A DNA stretch of 64,000 bases from an uncultured cyanobacterium. Its GTDB lineage: Bacteria; Cyanobacteriota; Cyanobacteriia; Cyanobacteriales; Nostocaceae. The notes below the pieces were generated by a model. The model was given only the letters and a program-made list of their open reading frames with translations, searched no databases and was not told the origin of the DNA. Location of the stretch: assembly GCA_903848645.1 (NCBI GenBank), contig CAINGU010000037.1:176041-240040 (forward strand), written 5' to 3'. A program made the position numbers and the translations under genes. Position 1 is the first letter of the stretch; each line of letters begins with the position of its first letter. This document shows, in pieces, positions 57,198 to 64,000 of this stretch.

Positions 57198-57644
57198 GTG
57201 GGGCATACTTTTTTATTAGAACCAGGACGTTGGGTGATGCAAGGTAGTTGGCTGGAACGCGATAGTCCACCAATTGCCTTGAAAGGTTTAACATTGATTG
57301 TGTGGAATCGGGATAATTGGTTCTCTATGGCCACAAAATTAACCTTTCCTCACAGCGATCGCCCAGAAATCTCTTTTCAGTATAAGGGAAGACTACATGA
57401 TGGTGAGCGTCAGTATACTTTTTTGCTACAGCATAGTTCATTAGGACAGGTAGAAGGTGAAGGCTGGATTTGTCCAGATACAATTGTGCAGCGTTATTGG
57501 GTACTGTCAGATAGTCAAAGACGCAGTGGTTTTGAAACCCTACATCGTGTTGGCGATGACAAGTATTACTTAACAAGTGGCATACTTACGGGGCATTATT
57601 TACACAGTACAATGGAAGCTAATCTAGAACGTCAAATACATTAG
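57198..57644 (+). CDS. Conserved hypothetical protein, lipocalin-like beta pattern
   Basis: This 148-aa protein starts at GTG 57198. The sequence alternates short strands and turns (FLLEPGRWVMQGSWLER, ALKGLTLIVWNRDNWFSMAT, GRLHDGERQYTFLLQHSSLG, GEGWICPDTIVQRYWV). This looks like an all-beta, lipocalin or DUF1579-like fold. No signal peptide or membrane helix is present. The function is unknown. It follows anmK by 95 bases on the same strand. Confidence 0.5.
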   Translation: MGHTFLLEPGRWVMQGSWLERDSPPIALKGLTLIVWNRDNWFSMATKLTFPHSDRPEISFQYKGRLHDGERQYTFLLQHSSLGQVEGEGWICPDTIVQRYWVLSDSQRRSGFETLHRVGDDKYYLTSGILTGHYLHSTMEANLERQIH

Positions 57645-57879
57645 TTATACTCAGTCATATATTATGTAAATTATAGCGATGATACTCCTATGGAAATTTG
57701 AATAGTTATAGGAATTGCACTGTTGTGTACGAGTAAACTAATAAGCAACTTTACTTATTTTGATAGAAATGTACTAAATCCGAATTCATCAGTTTTACAT
57801 AAATATATGAGTAATAATGAGCAGTTTGCGTAAATCTACACAAAAAGCGAGATAATTAGCTAAGAACCCTTTGTCTAAT

Positions 57880-57980
57880 CTAGTAGTTTGTCAAAGACAT
57901 TTTAACGGGTCATGATCGGAAAAAGTTCTATTCTTCCCCTGCTTCTTTTCACCTGTCTTTTTGGGTTAACAGACTACTAG
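57880..57980. mobile_element. 101-bp MITE with imperfect terminal inverted repeats
   Basis: CTAGTAGTTTGTCAAAG at 57880 and GGTTAACAGACTACTAG ending at 57980 are near-complementary ends of a short element without a gene. Half of a related copy lies at 47262-47330 in reverse orientation. The rest of the 57645-58067 gap has no gene that I can see. Confidence 0.7.
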
Positions 57981-58067
57981 TGTTGATGGCTCAATATAAC
58001 CCACTTGTATAAACAGAAACTACAAAATTGTCCCCTGAATTGTTAAACATTGGAGTCGAAATTTTCT

Positions 58068-59693
58068 ATGTCAGACCCCAACATTGGTCGCTTACTCGGA
58101 AAACGTTACCAACTACAAGAGCTAATTGGCTCTGGAGCAATGGGACGAGTTTATCGTGCTAAGGATACTTTGCTGGGAGGTGTCCCTGTTGCTGTCAAGT
58201 TTCTATCTTTATCAGTCCAAAATGAAAAGATGCGCTTGCAAGACCGATTTGAGCGAGAAGCCAAAACTTGCGCTTTACTAGGTCAAAAAAGTATCCATAT
58301 TGTCCGCGTGATGGATTATGGGGTAGATGAAACATACTATGTGATGGAATATCTCCAAGGACATAGCTTGAGTAATATAATTCGCAAGCAACAGATGCCA
58401 TTACCGAGATTCCTGAGTATGGCCAGGCAAATTGGTCTAGGTTTGCAGTGCGCTCATGATGGTATTCCTGTAGATGGAGTAATTTGCCCAATCATCCATC
58501 GTGATATTAAACCTAGCAATATGATGGTGATTCAAGACCCCAGTTTTGGGGAATTGGTCAAAGTTCTAGACTTTGGTATTGCTAAGTTAATCATGTCTGA
58601 TAGTGACCATACCAAGTTCTATTTGGGGACTTTGGCTTATTCTTCTCCTGAACAAATCGAAGGCAAAGAACTGGATAGTCGCTCCGATATCTACAGTTTT
58701 GGCATCATGATGTTTGAAATGCTCACAGGGAAAATGCCTTTACAGCCTTCAACCAACACCTTTGGAGCATGGTATAAAGCCCACACTTTTGAAAAACCTC
58801 GGGCTTTAGCGGAAACTTCTCCCAATTTGTCAGTACCAAAGCAGTTGGAAGATGTGATTATGGGTTGTCTAGCCAAAAAACCTAGTGAACGCCCCCAAAG
58901 TATCAAAGAAATTATTAATATTCTCACTGTTCTAGAACAGCGTAATGATACGCGCAGCAATAGCCAAAATACGGCTACTATTATTAATGCGCCCGCATAC
59001 ACAGATTTTCAAGAAACTATCAACAGTAATTTCCCCCTGCTTCCCGCACCAGCAGCGAAAATCAAAACTGATCTGCGGACATCGCCAATTCCCTATAATA
59101 ATACACAAGCAGAATTACGGACATATTCAGTTAATGATGATGTAGCGCAGCTTGTTTCCTGGCCACACAATAAACCAGTTGCGGATATTGTGTTTATTCA
59201 ACCCATTTATCACAATAAAAATCTGTTACCAGCACTATGGGTGATGCTACCCCAAGAGGAAATTCAAAAACGCTTAGTTTGTACTCGCTACAATCAATTT
59301 CTGTTTATTTCTTCTCCCCATCCAGTAGTGTTATGGATTACGGTTATTTATACCCGTCAACATGGGGCTAAATGGTTGCCTTACTATTTGGATCTGAAGA
59401 CTAGTTTTGGTCAAGAAATTACCCGGTTACTACAACATACCGGACAATATCGCTTATTATTCTTTGCCAAAGAAACTCCTAATCCCTGTACACATATACT
59501 AGCATCGAGTATTGCAAATGCTCAACGTGAACGATTACAAGAATGGCTTCAATCTAGTCATTTTTCCAATTCATCAACGGATGCTCAAATTAGTAAAAAT
59601 TTATTGAAAAAAGAATATGAAAAGATTAAACCGAAAATATTAGGGAAGTTAGAAACAATTGATACTGATTCTCCATTCGATCTTTCTGGTTGA
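58068..59693 (+). CDS. Serine/threonine protein kinase (PknB type)
   Basis: This 541-aa protein has an N-terminal Hanks-type kinase domain (about residues 14-290). It shows GSGAMGRVYRA (21-31), AVKF with Lys44, HRDIKPSN (144-151) with Asp146, DFG (168-170) and GTLAYSSPEQ (187-196). No membrane helix is seen. The C-terminal approximately 250 residues form a second domain of unknown function with W- and Y-rich segments (VVLWITVIYTRQHGAKWLPY). The start is ATG 58068. The in-frame TTG at 58050 lies upstream of GGAG. nblA lies convergent downstream. Confidence 0.88.
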   Translation: MSDPNIGRLLGKRYQLQELIGSGAMGRVYRAKDTLLGGVPVAVKFLSLSVQNEKMRLQDRFEREAKTCALLGQKSIHIVRVMDYGVDETYYVMEYLQGHSLSNIIRKQQMPLPRFLSMARQIGLGLQCAHDGIPVDGVICPIIHRDIKPSNMMVIQDPSFGELVKVLDFGIAKLIMSDSDHTKFYLGTLAYSSPEQIEGKELDSRSDIYSFGIMMFEMLTGKMPLQPSTNTFGAWYKAHTFEKPRALAETSPNLSVPKQLEDVIMGCLAKKPSERPQSIKEIINILTVLEQRNDTRSNSQNTATIINAPAYTDFQETINSNFPLLPAPAAKIKTDLRTSPIPYNNTQAELRTYSVNDDVAQLVSWPHNKPVADIVFIQPIYHNKNLLPALWVMLPQEEIQKRLVCTRYNQFLFISSPHPVVLWITVIYTRQHGAKWLPYYLDLKTSFGQEITRLLQHTGQYRLLFFAKETPNPCTHILASSIANAQRERLQEWLQSSHFSNSSTDAQISKNLLKKEYEKIKPKILGKLETIDTDSPFDLSG

Positions 59694-59929
59694 TGAGGTT
59701 GTTCTGATATAGCAGGAGTCACCGAGTCACCGAGTAAAACCCGGTTTTGGACAGAGTTTTATTATCAATTGATGTCCTAAGCGCCCGGTTGCTATATAGT
59801 TGGGAATAAGGAATAGGCAGAAGTGCGATCTAGGAATCGAAGTTAACGCCCCAACATCCCCAGCTTTTTTCCTGTCGAGGAAACGAACAAGAGAAGGAGG
59901 TCGTCTACTACGACACCGAAATATTGATT

Positions 59930-60127
59930 TTATCCCAGGGTAGAACCTGAGTCTAAACCCCACTGTTGTTTAAGCATTTCTTGATAAGTTGCCTCACGCA
60001 CAACCATTTGCTCGTAAAGCTTGACTAAAAAATCTTGAGCTTGTTCATGGCTCATGTGTTGAACTTGTGTAGCAAAGGAGCGAATGCTAAATTGCTGTTC
60101 CAAAGACAGTTCAGTTCGTGGATTCAT
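59930..60127 (-). CDS. nblA: Phycobilisome degradation protein NblA
   Basis: NblA attaches to phycobiliproteins and feeds them to Clp protease when nitrogen or other nutrients run short. The 65-aa product (MNPRTELSLEQQFSIRSFAT onward) contains the family core ELSLEQQF, AQDFLVKLYEQMVVREATYQ and a C-terminal QWGLDSGS. The start is ATG 60127 with GGAG before it. The upstream TTG/ATG at 60148 would be outside the family. An NtcA-type GTA-N8-TAC site was looked for upstream but not found at the exact spacing. Confidence 0.93.
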   Translation of the reverse strand: MNPRTELSLEQQFSIRSFATQVQHMSHEQAQDFLVKLYEQMVVREATYQEMLKQQWGLDSGSTLG

Positions 60128-61153
60128 AATAAACTCCAAAACAAACAACGTGTAAAATCAAAATTGATCACAGAATTAAAGAGTTAGGAGTCAGGAGTGA
60201 AAGTCAAATAGCTTTTGGGTTCTTAATGTAAATTCTGTACTCTCTTTGTCTGCAATCTGCTAGATCACGTAAAAGTCCGAAGAAGTATTTCTTGGGCTAG
60301 ATTTCGTCTGAGATTTGTTTATCTATATTAAGAAAGATAACAAGTGTTTGACAATTTGCCCATCTTTTTGAATTTATTTTTTTGAGGCACGTATTGGTAC
60401 TGTATCTACTGATACAAGAATCTATTCCACTAAAAGCGGGTTTGTCCAAATTGGGATATTTTAATTTTGGTGAAGATTCTTTGAATAGTAAGTAGGCATG
60501 AATTGGCTGATATTCAGGGGTCGCAAAGTGAGAAATCAAGCGGAGGAAAAGTTTGATCCTTGGTTTTTATCTAGATTCTCTGATTTATTGACCCACTATT
60601 TGCTGTTTATTTAAGACAGACTACAAAGTGCAATCTGTCAATTGTGGAAATTATAGAAATTTAAGCTCCTGTGGTAATTTTTGGAGATTAAAAATATTTT
60701 TATCAAATTGTTGAGAGAAAAAATGCTCAAATTGAACAAATTATTCAGTATATTTACTTCTTTAGTTAGAGGATGTTTTAAAAGTTTTTAATGTGTAAAC
60801 AGACCCCTTTCCAAACCTCTCCCCTACCAGGGGAGAGGCTTGAAAACCCCCCTTCCAGCTAACAAAAGTTTTTCCGTTTCCCTCTCCTCTTAGGAGAGGG
60901 TTAGGGAGAGGTAGGGAAGGGGGGTAGGGGGGTTAGGTTTTTGGAGATTATGGGTTTCATATAATACTTCTCAAACAACCTCTTAGGGAACAGGGAAGAG
61001 GGAACAGGTAAGAGGCAAGAGGCAAGAGGCAAGATATAGCGGTATGCAGTTGAATGAGGTACAAAATTTACAGTAAAACCTATACCGCAAAAGACTCTTA
61101 ACTCCTGACTCGGTGACTCCTAACTCCTATTGAATAACTAGAAAATCAGGTTT
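60128..61153. other. Long intergenic region upstream of nblA
   Basis: About 1 kb without a convincing gene. It should hold the nblA promoter. An 80-codon minus frame at 60297-60539 has no family features or ribosome binding site. The region also includes the palindromic element at 60815-60899, a GAGGCAA heptamer run (about 61010-61035) and CGGTGACTCC/CTGACT repeats near 61100. Confidence 0.5.
60815..60899. repeat. Paired palindromes CCTCTCCCCT / CCCTCTCCTC
   Basis: CCTCTCCCCT-ACC-AGGGGAGAGG (60815-60837) and CCCTCTCCTCTTAGGAGAGG+G (60879-60899) are two C/G-rich hairpins. They are flanked by C-runs and G-runs (about 60800-60935) that also pair with each other. This looks like a short mobile repeat. 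Confidence 0.7.
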
Positions 61154-61882
61154 CTACAGAGAGACAGACACAAGGACGACGGTAATATTATCGTGTCCTC
61201 CGGCTGAGTTAGCGGCTTCAATTAGGGAATGAGCAGCTTTTTCTAGGGGAGATGCGTCTTTGATCTGTTCAAAAATTTGCTTATCTATAAGTTCTTCTGT
61301 AAGTCCATCACTACAGAGCAGTAAGCGATCGCCATTTTCGAGATCCAGTGGTTTAATATCAATCTGATTGAGGTCTTCCCTACCTAAACAACTGGATAAA
61401 ACATGGCGATAGGGATGAACTCTGGCTTCTTCGGCAGTAATATCGCCGATTTTCATCGCCTTGGCAATCCAGGTATGGTCTTCTGTAATTTGTTGTAATT
61501 GTGATTGTCTCAGACGGTAGAGACGGGAATCGCCGACATGACCACAGACAGGGGATTCGGCTTCACGAATCAGGACTACTACGGCTGTTGTTCCCATATC
61601 AGCCCGTTCAGGATGCTCTTGCTGATCTTGGACTATGGCTTTATTTGCAGTGTCTAAAGCTTGTTCTAGGAGTTTTGAGGCTGATTCGGGGGATTGCCAA
61701 TTTTCCTCTAGGTATGAACGAATTTCTTGGGTAGCGATGCGACTGGCTTCTTCTCCTCCTGCATGACCTCCCATACCGTCAGCAACTATAAAGAATCGCC
61801 CTGTGGGATCAATGTAGTAGGAATCTTGATTATAAGCACGAATAAGCCCCGGATCTGTACAACCGGTAGATTCAAGTTTCAT
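61154..61882 (-). CDS. PP2C-family serine/threonine phosphatase
   Basis: This 242-aa metal-dependent phosphatase is of the Stp1/PphA type. It has the start [18 protein letters not shown], the metal motif [15 protein letters not shown] (33-47), [12 protein letters not shown] and [11 protein letters not shown]. The final [11 protein letters not shown] holds the conserved DN pair. Cytosolic. It dephosphorylates Ser/Thr proteins. The sensor PII is the known substrate of the Synechocystis homologue, but here the substrate is open. It is followed by the AarF gene in the same orientation, 21 bases away. Confidence 0.92.
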   Translation of the reverse strand: MKLESTGCTDPGLIRAYNQDSYYIDPTGRFFIVADGMGGHAGGEEASRIATQEIRSYLEENWQSPESASKLLEQALDTANKAIVQDQQEHPERADMGTTAVVVLIREAESPVCGHVGDSRLYRLRQSQLQQITEDHTWIAKAMKIGDITAEEARVHPYRHVLSSCLGREDLNQIDIKPLDLENGDRLLLCSDGLTEELIDKQIFEQIKDASPLEKAAHSLIEAANSAGGHDNITVVLVSVSL

Positions 61883-61903
61883 AGATTTTTCGTGAACAAT
61901 TAA

Positions 61904-63589
61904 TTAATACATCCGATCATAACGGTCGAGGCGTAAAAGCAACCGAATCAGCATGAATGAAACTGATGCGGCAATTAAACCAATAAAGCTTGCTAACCAA
62001 ACATAATGGCTAACTAGGAGAATTGTGCCGGCAATTGTAAAACCACTAATAATAAGAGCATAGCTTATTGCCAGTTGTATATTACTCTGTCGCCGGATCA
62101 GACGTTCAGTTTCGACGGAGCGAACTCGTAGACGAATATCCCCGCGTTCTATTTTATCTAGGGTATCTTCTAATCTCCGTGGTAATCCTAAAGCAGTGCT
62201 ACTGACCTGGACTGCTTGACGACTTAATTCATTCAAGAAGCTATTCCCCTCAGAACTACTGTTATCTGTCATAAGCTGCATTGCATAAGGCTGGGCAACT
62301 TCCATAAAGTTAAATTCTGGATCTAGACCTTTACCGACTCCTTCGAGGGTGGAAAAGGCACGCATGACAAAGGTAAAAGTTGCTGGAAATCTAAATGGTT
62401 GATCATAAGCGAGTTCGTACAAATCCTCACTAATGGCTGCCACAGATTGGTTTTCAAAGGGCTTATCCATGAAGTTATCCAGCATATACTGAACAGAACG
62501 CCGGACGGGTCCCATGTCATCTACTGGGGCGATCGCGCCTAAATCAACTAAGGATTTTACCACACGGTCGCCATCTTTTTGGGCAATGCCAAATAAGGTT
62601 TCCATGAGTCCTTCGCGGACATTGGATTTAATTGTTCCCATCATCCCGAAGTCGTAGAAAATCAAAGCACCGTCGGGACTAACTGCCAGATTACCAGGGT
62701 GGGGGTCAGCGTGGAAGAAGCCATTATTCAGCAGTTGATGTAGGTAAGCTTGTGCGCCATAACGAGCGATCGCCTTTCTATCTACACCCGCAGCATCTAA
62801 AGCATCATATTGACTAACTTTAATCCCCGGCACATACTCCAAAGTAATAACTCTAGAAGTAGCATAACGCCAATAAACTCGCGGTACTTTTACCCAATCA
62901 TAAGGGCGGAAATTCCGGCGGAAAGTATCGGCATTGCGTCCTTCATTGAGATAATCAATTTCTTCCCAGAGAATGCGACAACATTCTTCATATATACCCA
63001 TCCAATCTCTGCCGCGTCCCCATTTGGGATGATTTTGAAAATAGCGGGCAATACCTTTAAGAATGCCTAAATCAATTTCAAACAGCTTTTTGAGTCCAGG
63101 GCGTTGCACCTTGACAACTACTGACTCACCAGTATACAAAATCGCCTTGTGGACTTGACCCAAACTAGCAGCAGCCAGGGGAACAGGGTCAAAATCTTGG
63201 AACAGGACGGAAATTTTCTTCCCTAATTCCTGCTCAATAATGCCTTCCACCTGTTCATAACTAAATGCCGGGACTCTATCTTGTAACTTAGATAATTCCT
63301 CTACATATTCAGCAGAGAAAATATCGGCACGAGTCGAAAACAATTGTCCCACTTTGATAAAAGTCGGACCCAAATCTAAAAACGTGGTTCTAATCCAGAT
63401 TGCTTGGGCTTTGCGTCTAGCTGCTTGCTTGGCTTCTGTTACACCACCGGGGTAACTCCAATCTTTGTTATAGCGCCAAATTTTGAACATCAAGGTCAAG
63501 ACAAAAGACCAAATATCCACAAAGCGGCGTTTGCTAGAGTATTCTTCCCGATTCCAACGGTATGCTTTGTCTGAGTAACCTTGTTCCAT
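61904..63589 (-). CDS. AarF/UbiB (ABC1/ADCK) family atypical kinase
   Basis: This 561-aa membrane-associated atypical kinase shows the family signature KxGQ in FIKVGQLFSTRADIF (about 75), AAASLGQVHKA (about 140), VVVKVQRPG and the metal/catalytic part NNGFFHADPHPGNLAV followed by LIFYDFGMMG. Two hydrophobic helices close the C-terminus (about 505-550). Relatives act in quinone or plastid lipid metabolism. It is translated just upstream of the PP2C gene, suggesting co-transcription. Confidence 0.93.
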   Translation of the reverse strand: MEQGYSDKAYRWNREEYSSKRRFVDIWSFVLTLMFKIWRYNKDWSYPGGVTEAKQAARRKAQAIWIRTTFLDLGPTFIKVGQLFSTRADIFSAEYVEELSKLQDRVPAFSYEQVEGIIEQELGKKISVLFQDFDPVPLAAASLGQVHKAILYTGESVVVKVQRPGLKKLFEIDLGILKGIARYFQNHPKWGRGRDWMGIYEECCRILWEEIDYLNEGRNADTFRRNFRPYDWVKVPRVYWRYATSRVITLEYVPGIKVSQYDALDAAGVDRKAIARYGAQAYLHQLLNNGFFHADPHPGNLAVSPDGALIFYDFGMMGTIKSNVREGLMETLFGIAQKDGDRVVKSLVDLGAIAPVDDMGPVRRSVQYMLDNFMDKPFENQSVAAISEDLYELAYDQPFRFPATFTFVMRAFSTLEGVGKGLDPEFNFMEVAQPYAMQLMTDNSSSEGNSFLNELSRQAVQVSSTALGLPRRLEDTLDKIERGDIRLRVRSVETERLIRRQSNIQLAISYALIISGFTIAGTILLVSHYVWLASFIGLIAASVSFMLIRLLLRLDRYDRMY

Positions 63590-63660
63590 ATTTTTTTATA
63601 CCGTCGGCTTGTTACGGAGTCATCTGAGTTGAGGCAAGGCGCAGGGCATTAGTGTGAACT

Positions 63661-64000
63661 TAAGCCACAGATGGCTTATTTGTTGGCTTCTACACCCGCC
63701 CAGAAATGAATTTCCGGGCTAATAGCCAAAGTTTACTAAAGTAAACTCAGGATTTTTGAGAATTTCTAGTCATCTTTAGATGACTTTTACTATGAGACTG
63801 GGAATGAATTCCCAGTTGGGTTACAGGGGGCAGGGGAGTAGCTACAGATGGCTCTTTTTTGGCTTCCATACCCGCCCAGAAATGAATTTCCCGGCTAATA
63901 GCCAAAGTTTACTAAAGTAAACTCAGGATTTTTGAGAATTTTTAGTCATCTTTAGATGACTTTTACCATGAGACTGGGAATGAATTCCCAGTTGGGTTAC
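63661..64000. repeat. Tandem multi-hairpin element (copies B1 and B2)
   Basis: Two nearly identical units of about 176 bases lie head to tail (matching starts at 63694 and 63870), the second running out of the window. Each holds AGTTTACTAAAGTAAACT (63730), AGTCATCTTTAGATGACT (63768) and CTGGGAATGAATTCCCAG (63798), plus CCCAGAAATGAATTTC at the other end. On the minus strand the order of hairpins equals copy A at 50260. Confidence 0.88.

Noticed and set aside
59727..59963. 78-aa minus-strand open frame between the kinase and nblA
   Set aside because: Overlaps the end of nblA, has no ribosome binding site and an arginine-rich, unfamiliar sequence.
60297..60539. 80-aa minus-strand open frame upstream of nblA
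   Set aside because: No family features, no ribosome binding site, biased composition of a chance frame. A transposase remnant was considered but no motif supports it.
60128..60540. NtcA site for nblA (GTA-N8-TAC)
   Set aside because: The closest match near 60397 has seven bases between the half sites, and the orientation is palindromic only by chance.
1..64000. tRNA or rRNA genes
   Set aside because: No cloverleaf or rRNA-like stretch was noticed by eye. A tRNA finder would be decisive, and a weak tRNA could have been missed.

Overview
The window is chromosomal DNA of a cyanobacterium, most likely a heterocyst-forming Nostocales (Anabaena/Dolichospermum/Nostoc-like) genome. Signs of this are the phycobilisome-degradation gene nblA, the cyanobacterial NDH-1 subunit ndhN, ycf54 of chlorophyll synthesis, crtE, many GCGATCGC (HIP1) octamers, and runs of 7-bp tandem repeats in the gaps between genes. 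No rRNA, tRNA or CRISPR array was recognised. The placement comes from gene content and repeats; no search was run.

Layout. 1-6 kb: the 3' part of folD, crtE, a divergent-PAP2 membrane protein, a secreted SPOR-like protein, ycf54, a homologue of plant pathogen-related proteins, pdxJ and an orphan ABC-2 permease. 6-11.3 kb: a DedA protein, an MsbA-like ABC exporter, an M48-lineage protein that has lost its zinc ligands, a ROK/polyphosphate-glucokinase-type kinase and a 2TM protein. 11.3-29.2 kb: one long minus-strand translation cluster. In transcription order it reads rplC, rplD, rplW, rplB, rpsS, rplV, rpsC, rplP, rpmC, rpsQ, rplN, rplX, rplE, rpsH, rplF, rplR, rpsE, rplO, secY, adk, infA, rpmJ, rpsM, rpsK, rpoA, rplQ, truA, rplM, rpsI, rpmE, prfA. 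Its intergenic gaps are repeatedly filled with heptamer repeats or long inverted repeats. ndhN is divergent from the cluster across an 874-bp gap.

30-50 kb is mixed: a Uma2 protein, a DUF3172 protein, an AMIN protein, a cation/proton antiporter with USP-like domains, an ABC-F protein, then a two-gene ATPase plus TOPRIM/DUF4276-like cassette (37.4-39.3 kb) that looks like a defence module. These are followed by gpmI, secG, a metzincin-like protease, a REP-associated transposase (RAYT) carrying a REP-like palindrome in its own reading frame, a glycosyltransferase, an MFS transporter overlapping recO, a small DMT protein, two small mobile-element remnants, a SET-domain protein, deoC and an apparently orphan 5-methylcytosine methyltransferase.

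50-64 kb: a kdpABC potassium pump operon without kdpD/kdpE nearby, anmK, a Ser/Thr kinase, nblA, a PP2C phosphatase and an AarF/UbiB kinase. The window ends in a tandem copy of a multi-hairpin element whose diverged relative lies at 50.3 kb.

The strongest candidates for something new are the ATPase/TOPRIM-like gene pair, the multi-hairpin element with compensatory changes between copies, and the RAYT/REP arrangement.
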